64,000 nucleotides of DNA. Source: Bolinopsis microptera (Eukaryota; Ctenophora; Tentaculata; Lobata; Bolinopsidae). Of the stretch, positions 40,001 through 51,231 are shown piece by piece. The DNA is taken from positions 11,270,303 to 11,334,302 of the forward strand of contig NC_087075.1 in NCBI RefSeq assembly GCF_026151205.1, in the 5' to 3' direction. The position numbers and the translations under genes were made by a program. Under the pieces are notes generated by a model that saw only the letters and a list, made by a program, of their open reading frames with translations, made no database searches and was not told the origin of the DNA. The stretch's first letter is position 1. Every line of letters begins with the position of its first letter.

Positions 40001-41619
40001 GAATGTGTAATATCAAGTTGGTTGATGTACACAGTTACACACGAACTTACTTTTCAGAGAAAACCACTAACCTTCCAAGTAAATGGTTACCCCATTACAT
40101 ACGAGTACAAATTACCTTTATGGGGGTATATTTATTCAATATCTTTATCATCTGGTCTACACTCGAAACAAGCTCCATTTAGAAAGTCCACTACACACAT
40201 AACAGCCATTCTACGACTACTTAAAGTCCACACTTAAAGTCCTCGGTAACCTTTGTACTCGTACAGATGTCACTCGTTCAGTAAACTCTCTATAGCATCT
40301 CTCGATTGTTAGAGTTTCATCACTCTTCATATCCTACATTATAGGCGTTATAAAGGAGAGAGAAGCCTAGCAAGAAGCGCAGCTTTAGAAGAATCACCCG
40401 CCGTGAAGATATCTTACGAGAGGTATGATACAGTTCATTCTTTATCATACATCAACATTAAACATGAAATTAAGCTCAAAGCAAGGACTAAAAACCCAAA
40501 ATCCAACCGATTTAAAACGTCTGTCAGAATAAGGCTTCCTGATGTACCCAACCCATTTAATGCATCTCAGATCTTGTAGTTGTCTTCACAGCTGGAGAGA
40601 GAGAGAGTTTGGAGAGAGAGAGAGTTTGATGAATCCTCGCACATACCGACCATGTCAGCTGTCATAGGAAGCACACTAAAGTTCTCAAATTACACTTTTT
40701 AAATACGAGAGAAGTGTTTGAATATTATATTCAGAATATTACATCTTTATATATATTCAGTAGTCGGCGTTCAGACCACATAATATTCATGTTATGCGGG
40801 GTATTTATTTGTGTGTCATCTATTGCAGGGGTATCTGATAAACAGTAAACACTTTGTCTTTAAATAAGCGTATCATTGTGTCTTTGCTTTAGGTTGCAAG
40901 CAGAACATCGCATTAAATCCTGCAGACGGCGGTGCTCTAACATGTCACTTTTAAAATAAGTTTAAGTTAGCTGGATTTTACGATGATAAACGCTTTGTGG
41001 GCAAGTAGAGGCTGGTAAGATAGACTAAACAACACTGTGGCGAGGTTGATATGCTTCAAGATGAGGCAAAAAGCTTTCAGGTCATCGAATATCGTGTTTT
41101 CAAGATGAAGTGGGTTTGAACATAAAACATTGGTTTTTATCGCTTTGAATTGATGCAAAGTACCAATCATGAAAGTTATTTTAAACTGTAAAGTTGAGGG
41201 CATTTACAAAATTTAAGTTGACCTGATATTTGGATAAGCCCTGGATAATCATAATCTATTTATAAGTTTTCTAGAATATACCATTTTATTTTGCAATTTT
41301 AATTTAACTACCACTTTATTGGAAAGTTGGAAGTAAAGACTGAAACATTTATATTTTTACCATTTTGAAAAAGCATAATAACATTCACCCTGGTCTTCAG
41401 GTCTTGGTCATGTATTTGGTCAAAAGTTTGAAAATATTTAGCGGATAACAAAAAAGAGATCCACATTGACTCCTACCTGATAGTGTCCCTAGAGAGCAGG
41501 TGGTCGTCAATATCATCTCTCATCATATCCTCCTCTCTAACGACAGCATTACTCTCATCTACCACAGCTGGTGTTACTGGCCCTCCTGGGGCTGGACGTC
41601 TACTTTTCTTCTTTGCCAT
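19067..41619 (-). CDS. UTP3: UTP3/SAS10, SSU processome protein, 13 exons
   Basis: Minus-strand exons are 41619-41477, 28457-28375, 28048-27982, 27734-27644, 27442-27357, 27170-27071, 26891-26804, 25402-25315, 25071-24965, 24677-24572, 19733-19651, 19550-19462 and 19249-19067. Total length is 1314 nt, giving 437 residues with every phase matching. The N-terminus 'DDIDDHLLSRDTIRFD' matches the Sas10 'VD-FH--RD-I' start. The central Sas10/Utp3 domain covers 'NCPELPEMLEEFREKL...YPLLQLG' and 'YIEAKYKLNLLYCLNI' with 'NHPVIQRIVDLRKMF'. The C-terminal Sas10 domain is 'NKGLTPHRKKEQRNPRVKHR' and ends 'SGIKSNLTKSVKLR'. The protein acts in the nucleolar small-subunit processome on 18S rRNA precursors. 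Exon 11 ends with a non-canonical GC donor (AAAAG|GCAAGT). Intron 1 is 13 kb. Several introns are swollen by repeats, yet the coding frame is intact. Confidence 0.92.
20328..20942 (-). other. Open frame of unknown nature inside the composite element
   Basis: A 204-codon minus-strand frame is the longest uninterrupted frame in the composite outside the reverse transcriptase relic. It contains an acidic patch ('CLEDEDDLAYEVEPG') and several cysteines but no family is recognised. Its N-terminal end overlaps a perfect hairpin (about 20904-20940) of the word CAGATGTG and its complement, so the predicted start is unlikely to be a gene start. It could be a captured host exon or chance. Confidence 0.25.
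21232..23277 (+). pseudogene. Decayed LINE with reverse transcriptase and restriction-like endonuclease
   Basis: Reading across frames gives a reverse transcriptase: 'VVWLDLANAYGAVPH' (motif with the first aspartate, from 21232), 'MGCVISVILFVLCMN' and the catalytic box 'LKLFMDD' (about 21540-21560). A thumb follows ('YLRKWLGVG'). Near the C-terminus is a PD-(D/E)XK-type endonuclease signature 'RPDLVLF' with 'WWELTVPSEERI' (about 22927-23010) and 'VEVGARG'. The coding run switches frame near 21910 and again near 22400. It has in-frame stops near 22579 and 22655, so it cannot make a protein. From memory, the architecture is that of endonuclease-at-the-end LINEs known in fish, molluscs and cnidarians. 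Confidence 0.8.
25492..25592. repeat. Twin perfect hairpins
   Basis: Two adjoining perfect inverted repeats lie between UTP3 exon 8 and the tandem array. The first has 23-bp arms (25492-25514 and 25532-25554) around a loop that is itself partly palindromic. The second has 19-bp arms (25552-25570 and 25574-25592) with a 3-nt loop. They may be a small palindromic transposon or two nested ones. Confidence 0.75.
25622..26850. repeat. Tandem array of an exon end plus splice donor (UTP3 intron 7)
   Basis: About 29 copies of a 33-46 bp unit share the core CTAACTGAAGTAAGGGATAA. The copy at 26798-26843 is the last 40 nt of UTP3 exon 7 (codons for S-E-A-R-E-P-L-Y-P-L-L-Q-L plus G) together with the first 6 intron bases (donor GTTTGT). 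The other 28 or so copies lie downstream in intron 7. Unit variants differ in the joint between cores: a long form with 'CTAGCCTCGCTA', a medium form 'CTAGCCTCA', a short form 'CTCTA' and a 'CTCTATAATA' form. The variants recur in the same order in blocks, which points to higher-order duplication. Confidence 0.9.
28458..30796. other. UTP3 intron 1, proximal part
   Basis: No exon recognised. A 28-bp word around 'CTCCATTCCACGACGAAAG' occurs at about 29727 and 29940. TAATATTAC words are clustered at 29590-29700. A two-copy repeat of 'ACGCCCTACCTCC...AAGGGCATCACGTGATGT' lies at 30085-30160, and a 10-bp tandem repeat CTTCACATAC at about 30522-30553. Confidence 0.5.
30797..32340. repeat. Left arm of a large inverted duplication
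   Basis: Two blocks, 30797-31350 and 31985-32340, match the reverse complement of the right arm at about 37930-38483 and 36955-37300. They are collinear in mirror order, with scattered differences. Landmarks are 'CTAAAGACATTACCCCAG' at the outer edge and 'GGTTCAGAGCGAGCAGGAGC' near the inner edge. The middle parts of the arms (31350-31985) are poorly conserved. Confidence 0.8.
32341..34772. other. UTP3 intron 1, inside the inverted duplication
   Basis: AT-rich DNA with several 60-72 codon chance frames and no recognised gene or transposon. Confidence 0.4.
34773..35221. mobile_element. Short transposon-like element with imperfect inverted ends
   Basis: The left end (34773-34890, GGGTGTAGGACACAAAGGCG inward to GGGCGAATCACATGATTCA) matches the reverse complement of the right end (about 35130-35221, ending CCCTCGTGTCCGGTTCCCG). 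Subterminal words GGACAC and AGGGCG are repeated. A third, solo copy of the same end occurs at 54320-54416. No coding capacity. Confidence 0.6.
35422..35979 (+). CDS. F-box protein nested in UTP3 intron 1
   Basis: A 185-residue frame starts at ATG 35422. The N-terminus is a good F-box: 'LPQELHLQILSHLPPSSL' followed by 'LSRVCKTTYCLCNDPTLWSW' (residues about 4-46), the Skp1-binding module of SCF ubiquitin ligases. The remaining 140 residues are unclassified, with no WD40, LRR or Kelch repeats. They contain a stretch 'PALVGAEIFELYMDDDGRVI' and probably form the substrate-binding part. An acceptor-like CCGCAG lies 10 bp upstream of the ATG, so a leader exon is possible. The gene is antisense to UTP3. 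Its GC and codon use are clearly higher than the AT-rich intron around it, supporting a real gene. Confidence 0.75.
   Translation: MNLLSLPQELHLQILSHLPPSSLPHLSRVCKTTYCLCNDPTLWSWFCVRDHGVRPRDCYLAKQFYRAFLHHNSVISFRRGREEMVDDGSFSLDTLPELEQTQLFLKISTPALVGAEIFELYMDDDGRVIGSYRIGSRSGLSVVQISEKLHFYDVLFYVRCGENHEVLSVNGTVAEYNRFREHDFV
36002..36954. other. 3' flank of the F-box gene
   Basis: AT-rich, no gene. 'AATAAAG' at about 36702 is a possible polyadenylation signal. Confidence 0.35.
36955..38483. repeat. Right arm of the large inverted duplication
   Basis: Mirror copy of 30797-32340. The inner block 36955-37300 and outer block 37930-38483 correspond to the inner and outer blocks of the left arm. The two arms enclose the F-box gene and the short transposon at 34.8 kb. 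Short frames in this arm (for example the minus-strand one at 37164-37394) are interrupted in the left arm and are not supported as genes. Confidence 0.8.
38723..38840. repeat. 43-bp tandem repeat, about 3 copies
   Basis: The unit begins ACACTCTGACAGTCTGACTG and ends in an AT-rich stretch. Two full copies and one partial copy are present; the third carries a 5-bp insertion (CTCGA). Confidence 0.85.
38841..41476. other. UTP3 intron 1, distal part
   Basis: No exon recognised. Minor repeats are 'TCGAGACATC(G/A)TCTTATCTCAGA' twice at about 39732-39786 and a 'GAGAGAGAGAGTTTG' duplication at about 40600-40628. Confidence 0.4.
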
Positions 41620-42013
41620 GCCTTGTGGTTATGTTTTAAGATTAGAGGTGGCTTTTAGAGCATTTTCTTGCAATTTACAAGTTGAGTTTCGAATTTATTA
41701 TTTTATAGTGATTGAAAGAGATTTGAAGTTTGGAGATAAGTATGCCTTTTACTGAGCACTAGAGAGCTAATTTTATAAACAGATACTTTAAATAACTTAG
41801 ACACTCAAACACTGTTATTATAAAATTGAATTATAAATAAATCATAAGTTATAAAGTATGATGATGGGCTACATCCAGAAGTAAAGTTCAAAAATTCAAG
41901 TTGCGTATAATCTTTATCATCTAATTAAAGTAACATGCGCAGCATTCCTTATCTTGTGTAATATGCACGTGCGCTGCTTAAAGCGTTTCAATGATCAAGT
42001 TAACTTCATTTAA

Positions 42014-43365
42014 GGGGGCATACCCCAAAACAGTGGTTTGTGCCGTCCAAACCAAATGACCTCATAGGCAGTTCAGTGACCTTCTAGCGCACCGTTTCCA
42101 CACCAAAAAAAATTATTTTGAGAATACCCATTTTTGTAATCGAGCATTTCCTGGTTAAGAGTGCAATTTTCGGAAAAAATTATTTTGTGGTTGAGACGCT
42201 ATAAGTTAATCATTTCTTGCGGTATCGGGTTGAAATTTTGCTCGCCGTTTATTCACATCTATGTCAAGGTGTGTGTAAAATCTTGATATCGTATCTAAAA
42301 AGGCTGGTGTGTTATGAATTTTTAAAGTCAAAAAGCTAAAATTGTCCTTTTCAGGCTTATTTTAACAAAAAGTCAGTCAGGGAAGATCGGATTATTTGAT
42401 GCTTGACATCAAATTGTTCTCTGAATTCTGGCGCAGTTTTTGATGCCCTCAAAAATGTTTTTACTCATTCACCTTCTGATCTATTGGACCTCAAAGCCAA
42501 ACAACAAATTTAGGCACATTTTTCGTTTTTAATATTTACTGATTTTTCTAAAATTTTGATAGGAATGTGCTAGTGACTTTTTGAAGGGTGCAAAATAACC
42601 GCAACTAGCACATTTATATATGAGTTATGAACAACAAAACACCCTAAAATGCTTCCCTTTGAAGTTATGGGAGAAAATGTGATTTTTTGGCTTTGCAGAT
42701 AAAAAATCACATTTTCTCCCATAACTTCAAAGGGAAGCATTCTAGGGTGTTTTGTTGTTCATAACTCATGTATATAAATGTGCTAGTTGCGGTTATTTTG
42801 CACCCTTCAAAAAGTCACTAGCACATTCCTATCAAAATTTTAGAAAAATCAGTAAATATTAAAAACGAAAAATGTGCCTAAATTTGTTGTTTGGCTTTGA
42901 GGTCCAATAGATCAGAAGGTGAATGAGTAAAAACATTTTTGAGGGCATCAAAAACTGCGCCAGAATTCAGAGAACAATTTGATGTCAAGCATCAAATAAT
43001 CCGATCTTCCCTGACTGACTTTTTGGTAAAATAAGCCTGAAAAGGACAATTTTAGCTTTTTGACTTTAAAAATTCATAACACACCAGCCTTTTTAGATAC
43101 GATATCAAGATTTTACACACACCTTGACATAGATGTGAATAAACGGCGAGCAAAATTTCAACCCGATACCGCAAGAAATGATTAACTTATAGCGTCTTAA
43201 CCACAAAATAATTTTTTCCGAAAATTGCACTCTTAACCAGGAAATGCTCGATTACAAAAATGGGAATTCTCAAAATAATTTTTTTCAGTGTGGAAACGGT
43301 GCGCTAGAAGGTCCCTGAACTGCCTATGAGGTCATTAGGTCTGGACAGATTTGGGGTATGCCCCC
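42014..43365. mobile_element. 1.35-kb near-palindromic foldback element at TTAA sites
   Basis: Both edges have TTAA (42010-42013 and 43366-43369), followed by inverted ends GGGGGCATACCCCAAA. The whole element is two arms of about 670 bp that are nearly identical in reverse complement. The axis is at about 42694, with a loop of about 12-14 nt (around TGGCTTTGCAG). Differences are concentrated in the outermost 40 bp. No reading frame of note. TTAA duplications are typical of piggyBac-like elements, so this may be a non-autonomous foldback derivative of that group; the ends do not match the classic CCC-start. Confidence 0.85.
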
Positions 43366-43369
43366 TTAA

Positions 43370-44320
43370 AGTTACTTACAGTTGATTCGATCAATTGTCT
43401 AAAATATTTGGAGAATCCCAAAAAACTACAAAAACTATGCTATTAATGATAAGCAACATGCATGTGCAGTCGTTCAAACTAACTAAGCAATGATTGTCCT
43501 CTTTTTGTCAAAAACCTCATGAAATTTAGCCTTATCCATAAAACTGTGAAATGACCAGTGTGCCATGATTAATAAGAAATCTGCTGAAGGATCATGGCAC
43601 TCTGTCATATCAAATAACTTTCAAAAGCGTTTATAATTAAAACCATCAAATGTGATAATCTTAAATAGTTAAACTGAGTAGTATAGAAAATATAGTTTCG
43701 CAAGTTACAGTTATTACTGGTAATTACTGGTAATTACTGGCAATTATACCACACTAATTACAGTAATTACCACACTCGTGATAAAGCTTTGAATCCATCT
43801 AGCTGCTTCTCAACCATATAAAATCAATACTTTAATGTCAGTAAGAAGGTATTTCTAGATAATAAGAGGTTGTAAAACTGTATACATCAGCTGATTTTAG
43901 ACAGTATAGATCAAATAAGGGGCACGTGGTTATAATAAATACTGCAATACTCTCTAAGAAAATAAAAGTAATAAAACTCCATGGGTCTGGCTGTCTATAA
44001 AATGAATTAGCTACTTAAATAATTAAAGCGTGTTCAGTGTTCACTAATTGATTAATTACCCAGTGCAGTCAACAGGTCGAGACCGAGATATCACATATCC
44101 CATTTGAAGGAAACGTGGATAATGCGTTTACAAATTCCGTTCAAATCAAAGAACGATTCATTCTAAGTTTCCATGGATATGTATTTAACAATGATTGCCG
44201 AAAACAAATTTGCAGTCAAAATAAGATCTAGTACTAACAAAATGAGCACCACAGCACTATAATAAACAACCTGTAAACACTGAACACTTAATTAACTAAT
44301 TATCCCTAGTTAATTGCCCC
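43370..44320. other. 3' flank of the zinc-finger gene
   Basis: AT-rich, no gene. 'TACTGGTAAT' is repeated in tandem near 43715-43735. Confidence 0.4.
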
Positions 44321-47300
44321 TCATGTCAGAGACCAAACTGTCATCCTACCATCAAAAGTACTAATAGGTTTAATCTGACTACCGTTACCATGGTTACGAT
44401 ACGCTATCTCATCCATGTGATTCCTCTCCAGATGATTATACACATTCACATAATTCTTAAAAATCCTCTGACAATACGTGCACTTGTGAGCCAGAGTCTT
44501 AGCTCCGGAGGTGTTAGAGTTGTTGTTGTTCCGTGACGTCACCTCATTCTGCCAGGTGGAGTGCTGTTCCGAGGTGGGGTGCTCCACCACGCTGCTGGTA
44601 GATGCTGGTCGGTAATGTTCTCCTCCGTTGGGTTGGTTCCGGTAGTGTTGCTGAGTGTAGGGAGACGGATGATCAAACCTCATCCGCTTGTTGGAAGTGT
44701 ACCCGTTATTATAGTGGGGCAGGGTTTGGGAGAAGGCCCGGTGAGGGGCCCGGTTCCCGCTGTTCACTCTGCTCCCCTGGGTAAATTGCTGGTTGTTGTT
44801 GTTGTTGTTGTTGTTGTTAGCTCCGGGACCGTGGTTTCTCCGCATGTTCTCGTTTTGGTGGGGTCTGTACGGCGGGTTTTGTTTGTAAGCAGGAGGAGGG
44901 TAAGCTCCAGACCGGCTTACAGGGGGACTGATGCTGTTCCTGGAGCTGTTACTTTGTCTGGAGCTGTTATGGAGGTGAGGACGGGAGTTAATAAAGTCCC
45001 TGTACTGGAGGGATCCTGGTGACCTCAGGGTAGGTCTGGAACCATGTCCGTTGAGGATAGGGTGTCGGGATGGCGCTGTTTTGGGGGTTGGGAGGAGTGG
45101 GCCGGGGGCTGAACCGGGGCCTCGTAGAAACTGGGCGATTAGACCAGCTGTTTTAGCTGCTGCTTCTGGGCTTGTGATTTGAGCTGCCTTCTTGATACTG
45201 CCTGATGAAACAGAACTCTCACTCTCATTTCTTGTTCGATCAGGAGTCTTCTTGATATCTAAACGGATGTCAGTTTCAGGGTTGTTAAGAGGAGCAGGAC
45301 GAGGTAGCAAGGGATCAGTATCCTTCTGTGGTGGCTTATTTCGGCTACAATCCATCTCGTGGCTCTTGTGAAGCAGTTCGTTTAGTAAGAACCTTGCTTT
45401 GTTTATCTCATGAGAGCTGCTAGAGCTGGTAGAGCTGGTGGAATCTTGTGGTAGAGGTTCCGGTTTGGGTTTGACAACAGCTTCGTGTGCAGTTGGAGGT
45501 GTTGGTGTGGTGGGCGGGTGCATTGTTGGTACAGTAGTTGTGGGGTCTTTTTGCTGAGTAGTATTTAGATTCACATTGCTCTGACCCGCACTCGTATTTA
45601 CGCTTGTCTCAACATTTTCACTGCCATCCAACTTAAACGGAACCCCAACAGACTTGTGATAAGACCTAATGTGACTCCATGCAGACTTGTAGTTCTGATA
45701 AGTTGTAGAACAAAAGGGGCAACCCCAATGATGTGACACTGAGTTTTGAGACACAACCTCCCCACCCTCTTTCTGAGAATCATTCTCAGAATGGTTGTTG
45801 CTGTCGTAGCTACTCAGATCAAGGTCCTTGAGGTGAGGAGCTTCTCTGCACATCAGGAAGTATCCTTCAGTCCTCATGTGCTCTTGAAGCTGTTCTATGA
45901 TCTTGTAAGGAGCGCCACACATGAGGCAGATGAACATGTCGTATTTACCATTTTCTTTGATTGTGTGCTCAAGGAAGTGTAGGTTAATGTGGTCGTTTAG
46001 AGATAAGACTTCAGAACATAGCAGACATTCCACTAGCAGCTCCTCAAATACTCGCTCAAAACCTTGTGTTTTAGGATGAAAACACTTTTGGAGTTTCAAG
46101 TGAGCTTTCATGCTTTTCTTTGAGCAGAAATCATAGTGGCAACTGAAACAGCGGTACCAATGTTTCCTCACATGATACTTGAAGCTCTCCTTGTCTGCGA
46201 ACAACTTGTTGCAAGCATGACACTTCCTCTGGTTGAAGCAAACCAGGGGCTTCCCACAAGAACTCAAATCTCCAGAGGCATCCGGAGTAGAAGCTCTAGT
46301 GTTGCACTCATGACCAGCCTTCTGGTGTTTTGTTTTGTAGTCCAATCCACAGTCCATGCACCGGTAACTGCCCGGTTTTTCGTAATCCTCTTCGTGAAGC
46401 CAGCGTTCGGAATACGAGCCGAATTTTACACAACATACCATGCAGGAGAATTCCTCTGAATTTGTGCAACTTGTGTTCTTATCAACCCTAACTTTTATGT
46501 TTATATTGTTGTCATTCTGCTCTAGATGCTCGTAAGCCTCGTGAAAGTTCAGCTTCTCAATTGTACCAAAGCTCATGCTGCAAACCTTACAGTTCACCGA
46601 AGGAGCTTCAACCCTGATGGGTGACTTCAACTGGTTTGAATCCTGCTGCGGTGCCACAAATGAAGAAACACTATCACTGCACTCTATTCCGTGAACAGTT
46701 CTCTCATGCTGGACCTTCGGGGGAGTGGACATAAACTTAGCCTCACATTTGGAACATGAAATGGTCTGATTCCCTGTTGCATGACCGACTTTGTCTACGT
46801 GGTAGATAAGCTCTTCAGCAGTTTGGAAGCTAAGGAGACAGTTTGTAAACACACACGGAATCTTGAAGATGTTTTTCTTGTGTTTGTACTCGTGATTACG
46901 TTTGGATTTTAGGGAGAGGAAGGAGGATCTGCAGTAGGTGCAGTGGAAGTCAGCTGTAGCAGAGTGAGCTCCGTTGGGGACCTGGCTCCTCCCGTTGTTA
47001 GTAGCTGATGCAGTTAACTGCAGTTCGTTCTCGAAGTCAGTTTTATGAGCAGTGTAGTAGTGGACAACATAGCCCTTCTGGTTTGGGAACTCCTCGTGGC
47101 AGATCTCGCAGAAGTGCTTCAGGGCCTGGTTGTGGATTTCATAGTGCCGTCTCTTAGATTTAGGAGTTATAACTCTCAAGCAAATCTCACATTTCTCATG
47201 ACTTGGATCGGTTATAATCTGGGTGGGGTCATTAAAACCAACACGTGGAACATGAACCTTCATGTGTGTGTGAAGGGTTCCTATCTTATCAAACGTGTTA

Positions 47301-50300
47301 CCACAGACAGTGCACTTGAATATCAGAGAGTTTTCCCCCTCAGCGGAGATGTCCAGGTGACTGATAACAGCGGTGGAACTGTGCTCCAAGACGTGGAACT
47401 TGTAGTGGAGGTAACAGTGAGCAACAGAATGGACCTTCTCCTGACATATCACACACTCAAACAAAGGGTTGAACATGGACTTCCAGTCAACGGTCACGTC
47501 TCTGAAGGTATAGTTGGGGTGGGTGGACATGTGCGCACAGATGGTGCTCCAGGCCAGGAACTGTTTCTTGCAGATGTTACAAGTTTTAACCTCCTCCACT
47601 GGAGCGTCTCCGTTGGTGAACATGGAGCTGGCGGTGGTGTCAGCTTCGTTAACAGAAGTACTGAGCGGCTGTGATGATTCATCCATTAGACCATCTAATT
47701 TGTCGTCATCAACGTAGAAGATAGCATCTGCAGGGATAATGTCGGTGTTGTTGTGCAGAGGTAGAGGAACTGAAACTTCCATGCAATCAGTCGTCTCACT
47801 AGGGGTCGAATAATCATTACTTAGCAGACTCTCTTCCTTTTCCACTACTTGTTCCTCTTCCTCTTCTTCCTCTTCTACTTCTTCTTCTTCTTCTGAAACC
47901 GATAAAGTTTCAGCAGGGTCATTTGTGTGTGACTTGATATGTCCAATGTACTGAGAGCGTTTCGTGAAGAGCTCATCACAAATATCACATTCAAACACTT
48001 TCTTGATGATGGTCTTTTTAGCAACCTTCCTACTTTTCAGTACTGACAATGGAATATCATCGTTAGCCCTTTCTTCCCTCACAAAGTCTGAGCTATCTTT
48101 CCTCATTTCCATACTCTGATTCTTCTCTGGAGGATCATGTTTCTCAAGGATTCCAATAAGACTTCCTTTTTCAGGTTTTTCTGTTCCTTTTATTTTGCCC
48201 TCAGCATGTTGCTGCATGTGGAACGCAAGAATTCTTTTGCTTCCAAAACGGATGTCACAAGTCTTACATTTGAAGAGCTTTGCAGCGGTTTTCCTGGCCC
48301 GGATTATTCCTGATGGTTCGTGAGAAGGAGGGGATTTCAGTACACCACGTGGTTTTACTGGCGTGGGTACAGTTTTTAATACAGATTCTGTAGGTTTCGC
48401 CTCCTCTATAGGTGTTTCTTTGTGAACATCTTCATCGCGGCTTTTCTTCAAGTTTGAAGAAATTTCTAATACTTTCTTCAGTGACGAAAGAGAATTTTTC
48501 TTTGGCTCGATAGTTTTTGTACTGCTTAAATCGAAATGGGCGGCAGCATTATGGGCTTTCAAACCAAGCTCCTGAGCAAACGTTTTATCACACTCATTAC
48601 ACTTGAACAACTTCACGGCTGATTTCCTGGCTTTCCCGACCTTAACACGAGCCTTTTCTTCATTCTGGTGGACCATGTTGATGTGAGACTTCAGGAGAAA
48701 TTCAGATATAAAACCCAAATCACATTTGATACACTTGAAGTTCAGAGGTGGGCTCTTGATAGGCTCCTTGGTTGGTGTCTTAGCTTCAACTTCGGCAGCC
48801 GGGACAATACCATCAGGTATAGGCTTGTTCTTACAAAAACGGAAATGAGCACACAATGCCCTGTAAGATTTAAACTTTTTAGTACATCTAGCACAGATCT
48901 TTGAACCAGGGACAGGTTCAGTAGCTTCAACTGGTTTCTCTTTAACAGGACTGGACAGCGCAGTGGCTTTCAAGATGGTTGACAGCGGTATTCTGACCTT
49001 GACTGGTGAGTAGTCTTTAACAGGAGATTCATCGGATGTTTGGCTAACCTCTTCGACCTCTGGTGGAAGTACGTATGGGGGTGGAATTGTTTTGTACACG
49101 AAATGGAATCCCATGTGAGAGTACAGCTCTAAATCACTTTCGCATGTTTTTGAGCACTTGAGGCAGTGAAACTCTTCATTTCTCGCTTCAAAAGGAAAAT
49201 CGTTGAAGTGTTCAGCATGTCTGGGAATACTGAGTATCCGCCGAGACTGCTTAGTGATTGGATGGTTTTCCTTCATTAGATGCTCCTGAAAGTCGTTGGC
49301 ATCCAAGAATTTCTTCCCGCAAATTTCACAACAACACTTTGCTTTGTCAAGCAAGAAGTGGGAATCTCGATGGGTTTGAGCTTCATCGAGACAAACAAAG
49401 TTCTCTTTGCACGTATCACACTCATGTAGAGCCTGGTGTAATACCATCTTATCAGAAGAAGTAAATTTTATATCACAGTACTTGCATTTGTGGTGAACCA
49501 CCTCCATCTCATCGTCATTCTCATGAGCAGTCACGTGTGCAATGAACGTAGACTTGGTGCTAAACTCAGAACAGCACATTTTACATGTGAACACCTCGTC
49601 TTTTGGCGCTCGTTTCAGCTTTCTCTTTCTGTTGATCTGCGCACTTTCCTGACCCTTCTCGCCCTTCTTCTTAAAGTGAACTGGGAGGTGGTTGTTAAGT
49701 GATTCTAAAGAGTTGTACTGTCTCCCACACACGGAGCACCAGAGTACTTGAGGGTCCAGGGTGCAGTAAGAGTGCTCCACTGGTACATACTTCGACTTAG
49801 TGTCATGCTTCATCAGGCACACCATACTAGGGTGGAATGTGATAGCATCAGGTCCGTTGAGCACTGAATTGGGCACTGTTCCTCTCACCACATTGCTGAT
49901 GTCAGCGTACATGTGATCTATTGGAATGAAGCCAAGTTTCTCATTCCCCTCACTGATACCAATAACAGAGTCTAGCACATAGTCCTGTGGGTCGGTGTAG
50001 TCAGGGTTACGGTGGGGTCGTCCTTCTACCCACTGCTTCACATTCAGAACCTCACGTGTCTTCTCCGTAGGTTGTGTATTTGAACATGGTCTCTTTCTAA
50101 ATACTTTGCCTTTCATGAGAGGGGTCCGGGCTGGTTTCTTGTTCATGTACAGACAGTGGGAGAGCAGCAAATGCATTTTTAAGTCAGTGGAATTAGTGTA
50201 GGTCTTCTCGCAGACCCTGCATCTGACTGGTTTGGAGGTGGAAGATGTTCGGGATGTTCGGGATGTCCTCTCCACAACCTCTAGACCAGCTTTACTTTTC

Positions 50301-51231
50301 AGAGCAGGGATCACTTTGAGGTTGGTCCCGTGGCAGGGGAACCCGTTGAGCTTCCGGCAGGCCACTGTGACGTCACGTTCACATTGGTACTCACACAACC
50401 AGTATTGCATGTGTTGACCTGAAACATTTGGTTACTTATTTTAGGTTACTTACGTTTGGTTACTAACATTTGGTTACTAACGTTTGGTAAATATTCATGT
50501 CTAGTCAGCTAAAATCAGTTTAGTGTAACATAGACCATTTCACGGTTGAAAACTGTCAACCAGCAAAGAAACTGGTCATGAAAGAAAAGTTGAACAATTG
50601 CAATTGTACTTAGTTAAACACGACTATCGTGGTGTTAAAACCAACAAAGAAATAATCAAAAGTTATAAAATAAATCTAAATTCCCTAATTTGACTGACCA
50701 GTCTGATGATTGTAATTGAGAGTAATTACCGGACCGGCCATGCTCATAACTCCTCTCAGACTCTCCTGATGAACATTACTCGGCAGGTGGCAAACCTTCA
50801 CAGACCTGTTAAAAGTGTGTTAAAAGCGTGTTAAAAGCGTGGGATTCAAATGTGTCGGATGAGATAATTTTTATAATATAAAAATGTATTTTTGGGCTGC
50901 CTACTATCTACACCACTTAGTTTAAATTATAGAATAGAGTGAATTTGGCCAGCAATGGAAAAATACAGCTCTAACTTTTAATCGATACAGATTCGAAAAT
51001 ATTTCAAGATTAATAATTTAAACAGATTTACCGTTTCAGATGATCCAAAAGGACGGAGAAAGAAGACTCGGAAAAGAGAGGAGATAGCGGGGTAACAGGG
51101 TCTTCTCCCCCCGTAAGTTGTATCTCATCTGTATCATGTGTGTACAAGGAGGTGGAGCAACTGTTACAGGTTAGGGGCTCTAGTTTTACCTGAAATAAGG
51201 AACCGTTACATGTTAGGGGCTGTAGTTTTAC
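44321..51231 (-). CDS. Giant C2H2 zinc-finger protein with N-terminal RRM-like domain
   Basis: A 6.1-kb last exon (50418-44321) encodes about 2,030 residues. Two upstream exons join it in frame: 51189-51032 (or from 51231 with an alternative acceptor) and 50805-50699 (donor ACTG|GTCAGT). The first upstream exon(s) and start codon are not identified; without them the first ATG would be 50410. Across the 50699/50418 junction the protein reads as an RRM: 'SVKVCHLPSNVHQESLRGVM', then 'GPVITLNYNHQTG', then 'QHMQYWLCEYQCERDVTVAC', 'RKLNGFPCHGTNLKVI'. About 28 irregular C2H2 or degenerate fingers follow, spread over about 1,500 residues without TGEKP linkers. There is an acidic E-run (about 47850-47895) and a disordered C-terminus with polyasparagine (about 44789-44818). 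A final finger is 'HKCTYCQRIFKNYVNVYNHL'. Presumably a nuclear nucleic-acid-binding protein; no orthologue is named. Confidence 0.75.

Noticed and set aside
47045-47674. 209-codon plus-strand frame, and other plus-strand frames between 44.5 and 50.4 kb
   Set aside because: They lie opposite the continuous zinc-finger coding exon and show no domain of their own; they are antisense shadows.
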